Below the pieces are notes generated by a model, which was not told the DNA's origin, made no database searches, and was given only the letters and a program-made list of their open reading frames with translations. The translations under genes were made by a program, and so were the position numbers. A stretch of DNA of 64,000 bases from Lutibacter sp. A64. Its GTDB lineage: Bacteria; Bacteroidota; Bacteroidia; Flavobacteriales; Flavobacteriaceae. Numbering within the stretch: position 1 is the first letter of the stretch; every line of letters begins with the position of its first letter. The stretch is taken from the NCBI RefSeq assembly GCF_022429565.1, contig NZ_CP092487.1, forward strand, positions 1,754,001 to 1,818,000. Direction: 5' to 3'. Positions 35,289 to 44,335 of the stretch are shown here, piece by piece.

Positions 35289-37718
35289 ATGAAAAAAATA
35301 CTTTTTACTCTAGTTTTATTTTGGGGAACATATATTTTTGCCCAAGAAGCACTCACCTATCAAAAACCTCCTCAAGAAATCTTAGAACTTGCTGAAGCGC
35401 CTTTAGCCCCATCAATGCAAATGGATGAAAAAGGTGAAAATTTTGTTTTTTTATACAGATCTAACTTCAAAAATATTGAAGAACTTTCTGAAACCGAAAT
35501 GCGACTTGCCGGACTTAGAATTAACCCTAAAACTAACATAAACAGCAGACAGCGTTATTATACAGATATTAAAGTTAGAGTTGGAAAAACTGCTAAAGAA
35601 GAAAGAGTTATTGGCCTACCAACAAACGGACGCTACTCTTACTTCTCTTGGTCTCCTAACCAAAAAATGATGGCCTTTACAAATACCGTAAGTACAGGTG
35701 TAGAACTTTGGATATTAGATATTGAAGCTAAAGCTGCCAAAAAAATAACGGAGCCAAATTTAAATGCAAATACAGGTATGCCTTTTTCTTGGTTTAAAGA
35801 CAGCAACTCCTTACTTGTAAAAACTATTTCTAAAGATAAAAAAGCCTTAATAGATACTAAAACCGCTGTTCCAACTGGCCCAACAATATCCGAAAGTGAA
35901 CAAGGTATAAAAGCGCAAAACAGAACCTACCAAGACTTACTAAAAAATAAAAGTGATGAGTACAATTTTGAACAACTTGCACTAGCAGAATTATATAAAA
36001 TAGATTTAAATGGAAACAAAACCCTTTGGAAAGAAAGCAATATGTATAGAGGTATGTCTTTTTCTCCAGACGGAAACTATATTTTAATAACAACTATAGA
36101 AAAACCATTTTCTTATTTAGTACCTTATCGTAGATTCCCGTCAAAAACAACAATTTACAACGCAGACGGAACACTGGTTAAAACAATGTTAGAAATTCCT
36201 TTAATTGAAGATTTACCTAAAGGATTTATGGCTGTTAGAACAGGTATCAGAAATTTAAGTTGGAGAGACGACAAACCAGCTACACTATATTGGTGTGAAG
36301 CTTTAGATGAAGGAGATCCTGCTAAAGAAGTTGCTTTTAGAGATGAAGTTTTTGAATTAAATGCACCTTTTAACGGTAAAGCAAACTCAATACTTAAAAC
36401 AATTGGAAGATTTTCTGGAATTGAATGGGGAAATAACACAACTGCAATTGCCCATGATTACTGGTGGAATACTAGAAACACAAAAACTTATGTTTTTAAC
36501 CCTTCAAACAACAATGTAAAACCTAAATTAATTTCAGATAGAAATTACCAAGACACCTATAGCGATCCAGGAAGTTTTGTTACTAAAAGAAATGAATACG
36601 GACGCTATACGCTAGCTTTAGACAATAACAAAGCCTATTTAATTGGAGATGGTTATAGCGAAGCTGGAAAATTTCCGTTTGTTGATGAGTTAAATTTAAA
36701 AAATTTAAAAACTAAAAGATTATACCAATCTAAATTAACAGATAAAGTTGAAGGAATTTTAGATGCTTTAGATATAAAAAAGGGTGAAATAATTGTTCGT
36801 ATAGAATCTAAAAACGAATACCCTAATTATTATATTAGAAATATTAAAAAGAATTCAAAATTAATAGCCTTAACCACTTTTGAAAATCCTTTTAAAAGTA
36901 TTCAAAATGTACATAAAGAAGTTATTAAATACAATAGATTAGATGGACTTGAACTGTCTGGAGTTTTATATTTACCAACAAACTACCAAGAAGGTAAAAA
37001 ATACCCAATGATTATGTGGGCATACCCAAGAGAATATAAAGATAAAAGTAGCGCCGGGCAAAGCACTTCAAACTCAAACGAATTTACATACCCTTATTAT
37101 GGCTCTATGGTTTATTGGGTAACTAGAGGGTATGTTGTATTAGATGATGCATCTTTTCCAATAGTTGGTGAAGGTGACGAACAACCAAATGACACTTTTA
37201 TTTCTCAATTAGTAGCAAATGCAAAAGCAGCAATTGACGCTGTAGATTATTTAGGCTACATTGACAGAAATAAAGTTGCAGTTGGCGGGCATTCTTATGG
37301 CGCCTTTATGACTGCAAATTTATTAGCACATTCCGATCTTTTTGCTGCAGGAATTGCACGTAGTGGTGCATACAACAGAACATTAACTCCGTTTGGGTTT
37401 CAAAGTGAAGAACGCAGCTATTGGGAAGCTCCAGAAGTTTACAACCAAATGTCGCCTTTTATGAATGCACATACTATGAAAACCCCATTATTGTTAATTC
37501 ACGGTGAAGCTGATAATAATTCAGGAACATATCCATTACAAAGCGAACGCTATTTTAATGCTTTAAAAGGACTTGGAGCTCCAGTTCGTTTAGTTATGCT
37601 TCCAAAAGAAAGCCATGGCTACAGTGCTAAAGAGTCTGTTTTACATATGCTTTGGGAACAAGATCAATGGTTAGAAAAACATGTAAAAAATAGAGTTGTT
37701 AAAGAAAATCAACATTAA
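35289..37718 (+). CDS. S9 family peptidase (prolyl oligopeptidase family), secreted
   Basis: 809 residues with a signal peptide (MKKILFTLVLFWGTYIFAQEA). Residues 40-480 form a WD/beta-propeller-like region (repeated YSYFSWSPNQ, MSFSPDGNY). The C-terminal alpha/beta-hydrolase domain holds the nucleophile in GGHSYGAF (about 670), Asp in HGEADNNSGTYP (about 740) and His in KESHGYS (about 776). The motif SEERSYWEAPEVYNQMSP is typical of glutamyl/acyl-aminoacyl peptidases of this family. It degrades peptides in the periplasm or outside. Confidence 0.92.
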   Translation: MKKILFTLVLFWGTYIFAQEALTYQKPPQEILELAEAPLAPSMQMDEKGENFVFLYRSNFKNIEELSETEMRLAGLRINPKTNINSRQRYYTDIKVRVGKTAKEERVIGLPTNGRYSYFSWSPNQKMMAFTNTVSTGVELWILDIEAKAAKKITEPNLNANTGMPFSWFKDSNSLLVKTISKDKKALIDTKTAVPTGPTISESEQGIKAQNRTYQDLLKNKSDEYNFEQLALAELYKIDLNGNKTLWKESNMYRGMSFSPDGNYILITTIEKPFSYLVPYRRFPSKTTIYNADGTLVKTMLEIPLIEDLPKGFMAVRTGIRNLSWRDDKPATLYWCEALDEGDPAKEVAFRDEVFELNAPFNGKANSILKTIGRFSGIEWGNNTTAIAHDYWWNTRNTKTYVFNPSNNNVKPKLISDRNYQDTYSDPGSFVTKRNEYGRYTLALDNNKAYLIGDGYSEAGKFPFVDELNLKNLKTKRLYQSKLTDKVEGILDALDIKKGEIIVRIESKNEYPNYYIRNIKKNSKLIALTTFENPFKSIQNVHKEVIKYNRLDGLELSGVLYLPTNYQEGKKYPMIMWAYPREYKDKSSAGQSTSNSNEFTYPYYGSMVYWVTRGYVVLDDASFPIVGEGDEQPNDTFISQLVANAKAAIDAVDYLGYIDRNKVAVGGHSYGAFMTANLLAHSDLFAAGIARSGAYNRTLTPFGFQSEERSYWEAPEVYNQMSPFMNAHTMKTPLLLIHGEADNNSGTYPLQSERYFNALKGLGAPVRLVMLPKESHGYSAKESVLHMLWEQDQWLEKHVKNRVVKENQH

Positions 37719-37747
37719 AATAATTAATACTTAATTGTTTTTTGAAG

Positions 37748-37873
37748 GCTGTTTGAAAATAAGTCGATCGTCAACCTGAATTTATTTCAGGTTCTCATCC
37801 TGATTGACCATTTAATATGATGAGATACTGAAACAAGTTGAATATAACAGATTTAAATTACTTTTCAAACAGC
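37748..37873. repeat. Nested inverted repeats between S9 peptidase and nitroreductase genes
   Basis: Outer arms GCTGTTTGAAAA (37748-37759) and TTTTCAAACAGC (37862-37873) enclose a perfect small palindrome AACCTGAA...TTCAGGTT (37773-37793) and a second half in reverse orientation (GATGAGATACTGAAACAAGTTG, split in two, around 37818-37840). The internal sequences belong to the CCTGAACTTGTTTCAGG repeat family. The structure probably separates the two convergent transcripts. Confidence 0.65.
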
Positions 37874-37879
37874 TTTTTA

Positions 37880-38563
37880 TTAGTACAACTTCATAATAAA
37901 ATCAAGTGGTTTTCTTTTAATATTTGGTACATAAGTTTTTTCGGCTTGATAACCAACAGGCAACAATAAAAAAGCACGTTCATTATCTGGACGTTTCAAT
38001 ATTTTTTCTAAAAAACGCATAGGACTTGGCGTATGAGTTAATGTAACTAAACCTGCATTATGAATTGCTGAAATTAAAAATCCACAAGCCAAACCAACTG
38101 ACTCATTTACATAATAATTTTGTTCTTTTTTTCCATTAGAATCATATTCAAAAGAATGCTTAAACACAATTATTAAATACGGTGCAGTTTCTAAAAAAGA
38201 CTTATTAGCATCAGTTCCTAAATGTTTTAAATCATTCAACCATTCATCATTCATTCGTTCGCTATAACTTTTACGCTCTTCAACTTCAGCAGCAAGTCTT
38301 ATTTCTTTTTTTAATTCAGCATCTTTTACAACACAAAAAGTCCAAGGTTGTTTATTTGCACCAGAAGGTGCTGTAGATGCTGTTTTTATTATATTTTCAA
38401 TTACTTCTATTGGCACATCTTTATCAGAAAAATTACGTACAGACCTTCTTTTATTAGCCCATTCAAAATAACTCTTAGACTTATTCAACATTTCATTTTC
38501 AGAAAAAGTAGTTTGCTTATAACATATATGTTTATAGCCATCAATTAAAATATGATCATCCAT
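37880..38563 (-). CDS. Nitroreductase family flavoprotein
   Basis: 227 residues. WANKRRSVRNFSDKDVPIEVIENIIKTASTAPSGANKQPWTFCVV is the classic N-terminus of the nitroreductase fold with the FMN-binding RRSVR. Later SVGLACGFLISAIHNAGLVTLTHTPSPM and LLPVGYQAEKTYVP follow. The sequence is most like the iodotyrosine-deiodinase/BluB-like branch. Substrate unknown. ATG at 38563. Confidence 0.88.
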   Translation of the reverse strand: MDDHILIDGYKHICYKQTTFSENEMLNKSKSYFEWANKRRSVRNFSDKDVPIEVIENIIKTASTAPSGANKQPWTFCVVKDAELKKEIRLAAEVEERKSYSERMNDEWLNDLKHLGTDANKSFLETAPYLIIVFKHSFEYDSNGKKEQNYYVNESVGLACGFLISAIHNAGLVTLTHTPSPMRFLEKILKRPDNERAFLLLPVGYQAEKTYVPNIKRKPLDFIMKLY

Positions 38564-38608
38564 AGTAAATTATTAATTTGCCTTAAAAGTAAACAAATTA
38601 AATATTTT

Positions 38609-39217
38609 TTAAGCTGGTTTTTTAAATCCATGCGGAACAGGTCTGTAAGTATAATAACTCAACACTTCAATTAAAGCACTTTCTAAAGCCTTATTAATTG
38701 GTAAAATTTGATTTCCTAAATTAAAATCAATTTGAGAAAGCTGCATATAATAATCCATAAAAATAGGAATAGAAACTCCATTTTCAATAGCATTAACACC
38801 TTTACCATAAGCCTTTGCTTTTCTTTCTTTTATAATTTTACAAGTTGCTAAGCGTAATTTACCATATTTATCTCGGGTTGCAGCATAACCAAAAAGTCGG
38901 CAAATTAAACCACGATATTTATAATTTCCACAACTTCCACTTGCATTATCAACTAAAGATAGTGGCAGATAAATAGTACAAATTGTACTTGTTTTTGCTT
39001 TTAACTGAACCAATGTTTCTTCTGCTTTTCCATTTAAAAATAAATTAAAAGCCCAAGGTAAAAACTCTAATGGAGAAGCTTCAACATCTAATTTTGTACA
39101 ACATTTTCCGCAACCTTGTATGCAGTTTATATCAAATTGCGATTTAAAAGTAGAGATTTCGTTTTCAAGACAATTGAATAACGCTTCAACTTGCCTTACT
39201 TTACGTTCTACAGACAT
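38609..39217 (-). CDS. YkgJ family cysteine-cluster protein
   Basis: 202 residues. The N-terminal cluster C-IQG-CGKCC (Cys32, 36, 39, 40) and a second set GSCGNYKYRGLICRLFGYAATRD...CKI resemble the zinc/iron chelatase-like YkgJ family. No signal peptide. Biochemical role unknown. It is divergent from htpG. Confidence 0.8.
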   Translation of the reverse strand: MSVERKVRQVEALFNCLENEISTFKSQFDINCIQGCGKCCTKLDVEASPLEFLPWAFNLFLNGKAEETLVQLKAKTSTICTIYLPLSLVDNASGSCGNYKYRGLICRLFGYAATRDKYGKLRLATCKIIKERKAKAYGKGVNAIENGVSIPIFMDYYMQLSQIDFNLGNQILPINKALESALIEVLSYYTYRPVPHGFKKPA

Positions 39218-39283
39218 TTCTGTCTTTTTACGTTAAAATACTTATTAAAATTCATAACGCATTATATTAAAATTAAAGAAAGT

Positions 39284-39312
39284 GCCAGTTTGTCACTCTG
39301 GCTAGTTTGGTA
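39284..39312 (+). promoter_or_regulatory. Candidate control element upstream of htpG
   Basis: A small inverted repeat GCCAG (39284-39288) / CTGGC (39298-39302) with related TTTGTCA and TTTGGTA boxes lies 65-80 bp before the htpG start. Its position before a chaperone gene and its difference from ordinary promoters suggest a heat-shock control element, but this is inference. Confidence 0.35.
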
Positions 39313-39366
39313 TTTTTTTTGACTACTACAATATTATAAAATTAAATTTAATAAAATTAAAAAAAT

Positions 39367-41256
39367 ATGGCAACTGGAAATATTAATGTAACTGCGGAGA
39401 ATATTTTTCCTATTATTAAAAAATTCTTGTATTCGGATCACGAAATATTTTTACGTGAATTAATTTCAAATGCAACAGATGCAACTTTAAAATTAAAACA
39501 CTTATCTACCTTAGGTGAAATTAAAGGAGATATTGGAAATCCAATCCTTGAAATAAAAGTTGATAAAGAAAAAAAGGAAATTAGAATTATTGACCAAGGA
39601 ATTGGTATGACAGGTGAAGAAGTTGAAAAATACATTAACCAAGTCGCTTTTTCTGGTGCAGAAGAATTTGTTGAAAAATACAAAGACAAAGTTGAAGATT
39701 CTGGTATTATTGGTCATTTTGGTTTAGGTTTCTATTCTTCTTTTATGGTAGCAGAAAGAGTTGAAATATTTACTAAATCTTTTGTAGAAGGCTCTAAAGC
39801 TGTACGATGGGAATGTGATGGAAGCCCAAAATACACTTTAGAAGAAACAGACAAAACAGATAGAGGAACAGAAATTGTACTTCATATAGATGAAGATTCT
39901 TTAGAATTTTTAGAAGAAAGTAAAATAAACGAACTTTTAAATAAGTATAATAAATTTATGCCTATTCCAATTAAATTTGGAACGCGTGAAGAAAATTTAC
40001 CTCTACCTGAAGATGCTGATAAAGATGCAAAACCAGAAACAATTACAGTAGATAATATTGTAAACAACCCTACTCCTGCTTGGACAAAAAGTCCTAGTGA
40101 ATTAAAAGATGAGGATTACAAAGCTTTCTACAGAGAATTGTATCCAATGCAATTTGAAGAACCTTTATTTAACATACATTTAAATGTAGATTACCCATTT
40201 AATTTAACAGGTATTTTATACTTCCCTAAATTAAATAAAAGTGTAGATCCTACAAAAGATAAAATACAACTATACCAAAATCAAGTATTTGTAACCGATA
40301 ATGTAGAAGGAATTGTTCCTGACTTTTTACAAATGTTACGTGGAGTAATAGATTCTCCAGACATTCCTTTAAACGTTTCACGTTCTTACTTACAAGCAGA
40401 TGGTGCGGTTAAAAAAATCTCAAGCTATATTACACGTAAAGTTGCAGATAAACTAATTAGCTTATTTAAAAATGACAGAAAAGCTTTTGAAGAAAAATGG
40501 GATGATATTAAAGTTATTATTGAATACGGAATGCTTTCTGAAGAAAAATTCTTCGAAAAATCTGACAAATTTGCATTGTATCCAACAGTAGATAAAGAGT
40601 ACTTTACTTTTGAAGAATTAATTGAAAAAATTAAACCTGCGCAAACAGATAAAGATGATAAAACAATTATCCTTTATGCTTCAGATGTTAAAGAACAACA
40701 TAGTTACATAGATGCTGCAAAAGAAAAAGGATACCAAGTACTATTATTAGACTCACCAATTGTTTCGCATTTAATTCAAAAATTAGAAGGAAGCAAAGAA
40801 AATATCCAATTTACCAGAGTTGACGGTGATCATATAGACAACTTAATAAAAAAAGATGAAAATATAATAAGTAAGCTTTCTGACGAAGAAAAAGAAACCT
40901 TAAAACCTATTATTGAAGGTGCAATTCCAAAAGAAACTTATACTGTACAATTAGAAGCTATGGATTCTAATGCAAATCCTTTTATGATTACGCAACCAGA
41001 GTTTATGCGTAGAATGAAAGAAATGCAAGCTACCGGAGGTGGTGGGATGATGGGAATGGGAAATTTCCCTGAAATGTACAACTTAGTTGTAAATACTAAT
41101 AATGAGTTGGTAAGTGAAATTTTAAATACAAAAACCAAAAAGAAACAAGAACGTCTTATTCAACAAGCTTTTGACTTGGCAAGACTTTCACAAAACCTTT
41201 TAAAAGGTGAAGAACTTACCCAATTTATAAAGCGTAGTTTTCAAATGGTAAAGTAA
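39367..41256 (+). CDS. htpG: Molecular chaperone HtpG (Hsp90)
   Basis: 629 residues, normal length for bacterial Hsp90. ATP-binding GHKL motifs are ELISNATDATLKL, DQGIGMTGEEV, GHFGLGFYSSFMVAE and DRGTEIVLH. The middle domain has LPLNVSRSYLQ in the variant form IPLNVSRSYLQAD, and a C-terminal dimer region ends the protein; a Gly/Met-rich tract TGGGGMMGMG precedes it. It folds and stabilises client proteins in the cytosol. It ends at a clear terminator. Confidence 0.98.
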   Translation: MATGNINVTAENIFPIIKKFLYSDHEIFLRELISNATDATLKLKHLSTLGEIKGDIGNPILEIKVDKEKKEIRIIDQGIGMTGEEVEKYINQVAFSGAEEFVEKYKDKVEDSGIIGHFGLGFYSSFMVAERVEIFTKSFVEGSKAVRWECDGSPKYTLEETDKTDRGTEIVLHIDEDSLEFLEESKINELLNKYNKFMPIPIKFGTREENLPLPEDADKDAKPETITVDNIVNNPTPAWTKSPSELKDEDYKAFYRELYPMQFEEPLFNIHLNVDYPFNLTGILYFPKLNKSVDPTKDKIQLYQNQVFVTDNVEGIVPDFLQMLRGVIDSPDIPLNVSRSYLQADGAVKKISSYITRKVADKLISLFKNDRKAFEEKWDDIKVIIEYGMLSEEKFFEKSDKFALYPTVDKEYFTFEELIEKIKPAQTDKDDKTIILYASDVKEQHSYIDAAKEKGYQVLLLDSPIVSHLIQKLEGSKENIQFTRVDGDHIDNLIKKDENIISKLSDEEKETLKPIIEGAIPKETYTVQLEAMDSNANPFMITQPEFMRRMKEMQATGGGGMMGMGNFPEMYNLVVNTNNELVSEILNTKTKKKQERLIQQAFDLARLSQNLLKGEELTQFIKRSFQMVK

Positions 41257-41293
41257 AAACCTCTAAGAATAAACACTTTAACATAGATTTAAT

Positions 41294-41326
41294 AAATAGC
41301 CTCAACTACAATTGAGGCTATTTTTA
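41294..41326 (+). terminator. Intrinsic terminator of htpG
   Basis: AAATAGCCTCAA (41294-41305) pairs with TTGAGGCTATTT (41312-41323) with a 6-nt loop, followed by T-rich sequence. Confidence 0.85.
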
Positions 41327-41402
41327 TTATTTTTGTGTTTAATACAACTAAATTTAAAGTAATTGGCATTTTTTTTGCTATTATGTAATTTAAAATCTAA
41401 CA

Positions 41403-42086
41403 ATGAAGGTTTCATTAAAAATATTTTTCAGTCTTTTATTTATAAATGCAGCAATTAATACAACTTTTGCGCAAGCTGATACTACAAAAATTAAAGACTT
41501 TAATAATGAAATTAATACAACTAAAAGCACAAATCAATTAAGAGCAAAATCCTTTGGTTCTAAAGTAAGTCCAAATAATCAAATAGATTTTAATTTAAAT
41601 AAGCAGTTAAACACTACAGCAATTAACAAGCAATTAAATTCTGCTAAACCCAATAACAATTCTAATTTTTTAATGGAAAACTTACCTGAAGATAAAGATA
41701 TTATTGGTAAAAAATATTTTAACAACAAAGATGTTACCCATAAAAAACTTAGTAGCGCTTACAGCCTAGGAACTGTAAAAAGCACCACAAAAAGAGTTAA
41801 AGTTGAATGCAGAGATTATAGTTACGTAGACGGAGATAGAATTAGAATTTATGTAAATGAACAACTTGTTAGTGATAATATTGGACTTAAAGGTAGTTAT
41901 TACGTATATTATATCAATTTAGAAGAAGGCTATAATAGAGTCGATTTTCAAGCTATAAATCAAGGTTTCTCCGGCCCAAACACTGCTGAATTAAATTTAT
42001 ATGATGCAAATGGGAACTTAATCTCTTCAAAAGAATGGGCACTTGCAACAGGGGAAAACGCTACTTTAGGAGTACTTTATTACTAA
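41403..42086 (+). CDS. Hypothetical secreted protein
   Basis: 227 residues with a signal peptide likely cut at FAQA. A low-complexity Asn/Lys/Ser linker (residues 25-90) is followed by a conserved-looking domain: KRVKVECRDYSYVDGDRIRIYVNEQLVSDNIGL, a beta-rich segment, and ...GPNTAELNLYDANGNLISSKEWALATGENATLGVLYY. Proteins with this C-terminal pattern are widespread in flavobacteria, but I do not know their function. It lies just ahead of a NUDIX gene (7 bp). Confidence 0.7.
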   Translation: MKVSLKIFFSLLFINAAINTTFAQADTTKIKDFNNEINTTKSTNQLRAKSFGSKVSPNNQIDFNLNKQLNTTAINKQLNSAKPNNNSNFLMENLPEDKDIIGKKYFNNKDVTHKKLSSAYSLGTVKSTTKRVKVECRDYSYVDGDRIRIYVNEQLVSDNIGLKGSYYVYYINLEEGYNRVDFQAINQGFSGPNTAELNLYDANGNLISSKEWALATGENATLGVLYY

Positions 42087-42093
42087 TAAAATT

Positions 42094-42477
42094 ATGATAT
42101 TAGCTGCTTCAGGAATTATTTTAGACAATAAAAAAATACTATTACTTAAACGCTCTAATTATACAGAAAGATACCCTGGATTTTGGGGATGTCCGGGCGG
42201 AAGGGCTGAAAAAGGCGAAACCGCGGAACAAAATGTAATTAGAGAAGTAAAAGAAGAGTGTAATTTAGATTTTACACCCACAAAAATTATTAAAACAGGT
42301 GTTTGGCAAGGCAAAAAATTCTATCGAATTTTAGGAAATTGGTCTGGTAAAATTAAAATTCAACAAGAAGAAGTTGCTGACTATAATTGGTTTACATTTT
42401 CCGAAGCCATAAAACTTGATTTATCTTTTGATTATAAAGAAATTTTAGAAACACTTCGTCAACAAAAATTGCTTTAA
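42094..42477 (+). CDS. NUDIX hydrolase
   Basis: 127 residues. The Nudix box GGRAEKGETAEQNVIREVKEEC fits Gx5Ex7REUxEExGU apart from Cys in place of the usual Gly. The protein hydrolyses some nucleoside diphosphate linked to another moiety, probably a house-cleaning substrate. It follows the secreted protein by 7 bp and is followed by the pseudouridine synthase gene. Confidence 0.9.
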   Translation: MILAASGIILDNKKILLLKRSNYTERYPGFWGCPGGRAEKGETAEQNVIREVKEECNLDFTPTKIIKTGVWQGKKFYRILGNWSGKIKIQQEEVADYNWFTFSEAIKLDLSFDYKEILETLRQQKLL

Positions 42478-42503
42478 ACAACAACAAACTAAAACCTAAA
42501 GTT

Positions 42504-43406
42504 ATCAAAATATTACATTCGCATAGTGTTCCAAAAGGAATTGAAAAAGTAAGATTACAAGAGTACGCTCCAAAAATTTTTAATGCTTACATTCCTTCAA
42601 ATAGTGGTGTAAAAAAAGCTATAAAAAAAGGTAGGGTTTTAGTTGACAATGAGATTGCAAAAACTGCAACATGGATAAGTTTTGGTCAAGTTATAAAATT
42701 AATTGAAGACCCAAATAAGCAACCAAAAGTATATAAATTTAATTTAGAAATTGTTTTTGAAGACGAACATATTGCTGTAATAAATAAGCCTGCAGGAATT
42801 ACTGTTAGCGGTAATAAGTTTAAAACTATTGCAAATGCATTACTTTATAATCTCAGAAAAAGCACACAGTTAGATACGCTTACAATTCCAACCCCTATAC
42901 ATAGATTAGATAACCAAACCTCTGGTATTTTGTTAATAGCAAAAACCAAAACTGCCCAAATAGAACTTGGAAAACAATTTAAAAATCAAACAATAAAAAA
43001 ACAATACAACGCTATTGTTATTGGTAAAACATCTACAAGTAAAACCATAAACACACCAATAGAAGAAAAACCTTCAATAACTAATTTTGAAGCAACAAAC
43101 ACCGTTAATTCTCTAAAATTCAAAACACTAACAGCTATAAAAGCGTTTCCAAAAACAGGAAGAACACATCAAATAAGAATACATATGGCTAGTATTGGAA
43201 ATCCCATTTTAGGAGATAAGTTATATGGAAATCCAGCAACTATTCACAAAGGAAAAGGATTGTTTTTATGTGCATCTAAAATTACTTTTATACACCCTTC
43301 AACTAAACTACAAACAACAATAAAAATAAATTTACCTCAAAAATTCACTTCAATATTAACTAGAGAAGAAAGGCGTTGGAAAAGTTACAACACCCCTAAA
43401 CTTTAA
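42504..43406 (+). CDS. RluA-family RNA pseudouridine synthase, non-canonical or lost start codon
   Basis: The frame is open from 42438 to the stop at 43404-43406. The catalytic motif HRLDNQTSGILLIAK (Asp catalytic) with INKPAGITVSG before it and FPKTGRTHQIRIHMASIGNPILGDKLYG after it identifies an RluA-type enzyme, and an S4-like N-terminus (VRLQEYAP...VKKAIKKGRVLVDN) is intact. No ATG, GTG or TTG occurs in frame before the TTG at 42930 in the middle of the catalytic domain. The best start by position is ATC at 42504, which gives an N-terminus KILHSHSVP like that of homologues; ATT at 42468 is another. Either a rare start codon or a start-codon mutation is implied. Confidence 0.75.
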   Translation: MKILHSHSVPKGIEKVRLQEYAPKIFNAYIPSNSGVKKAIKKGRVLVDNEIAKTATWISFGQVIKLIEDPNKQPKVYKFNLEIVFEDEHIAVINKPAGITVSGNKFKTIANALLYNLRKSTQLDTLTIPTPIHRLDNQTSGILLIAKTKTAQIELGKQFKNQTIKKQYNAIVIGKTSTSKTINTPIEEKPSITNFEATNTVNSLKFKTLTAIKAFPKTGRTHQIRIHMASIGNPILGDKLYGNPATIHKGKGLFLCASKITFIHPSTKLQTTIKINLPQKFTSILTREERRWKSYNTPKL

Positions 43407-43436
43407 CTAACATTAAATTAAACTTGTATGACTTTA

Positions 43437-44225
43437 TTATGCAAACAAATCGTTTAAAGTTTTAGCCAATCTAATTCCAGCAACTTGTAACTGATTTCTA
43501 GCTAAATCAAAATAATCATACATATATCTATAACCTAATTTATCTCCAGGTTTAACAGAAGCGTAGACTTTAATTGCTTGTTGCTGAGTTTCATTTGCCC
43601 AATCTACAACAGTTCCTTTTTGCAAATATTTTAGTTGTTCTTTTGAAATTTTATTCGCATTTTTAGCCAATTCTGTGTAAGTCATATTATATTGGTTAAT
43701 CATACCAGAATCCCAAAGCTTATGAAGATTTGTTCCTTCATGAAACCATCGTACTTGTATTGTATTTCCTCCTTTGTCTTCTGATTTACCAACGTGCATT
43801 GGCTGGTGTAAATCACCAATAAGATGCACTAACATTTTTAAATAAAACACCTTATCTTCTTTACTAGATGCATCATCTAAAAGTACTTCTTTGCATTTTA
43901 ATATTCCAGACACCACATCTCCATCTGGATTTTTTTCAGAATCTTCATATTTAACATCTAAAGGCATATTTATATAATGCCAAGAATTAAACTTATCATA
44001 CTTCTTATCAGATTTTATATCATCTCCAAAAGTTGAAACCAATGCCAAGCTTTCTCCATTTAGCAATTCTGCAATTTTTCGTTTTGTTTTTGGTTTTAAA
44101 TAACTTTCAGCTATTTCTCCAATAGTTCTATGGCCAGTTGCACCCCAAATAGGATTTAAAGCATTTACATTTAAAGAACCAAATAAAAATACAATTAGTA
44201 GAAAACTAAATCTCATTATTTTCAT
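43437..44225 (-). CDS. S1/P1 nuclease family protein, secreted
   Basis: 262 residues with a signal peptide ending at about NVNA. The mature part begins near Trp27 in NPIWGATGHRTIGEIAE, and motifs WHYINMPLD, HLIGDLHQPMHVG and NLHKLWDSGMI supply the three-zinc site of S1/P1 nucleases. It hydrolyses single-stranded DNA or RNA and 3'-phosphates outside the cytoplasm, perhaps for phosphate or nucleotide scavenging. Confidence 0.92.
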   Translation of the reverse strand: MKIMRFSFLLIVFLFGSLNVNALNPIWGATGHRTIGEIAESYLKPKTKRKIAELLNGESLALVSTFGDDIKSDKKYDKFNSWHYINMPLDVKYEDSEKNPDGDVVSGILKCKEVLLDDASSKEDKVFYLKMLVHLIGDLHQPMHVGKSEDKGGNTIQVRWFHEGTNLHKLWDSGMINQYNMTYTELAKNANKISKEQLKYLQKGTVVDWANETQQQAIKVYASVKPGDKLGYRYMYDYFDLARNQLQVAGIRLAKTLNDLFA

Positions 44226-44335
44226 TATTATTTTTTTTCAAATATAAAAATAATTGTTTGTTTAAAACTTTTAAATATTAAAAAAAATAATATATCTTTA
44301 TGATATTATTTTAATATCATTTTAAACGCAAAACA

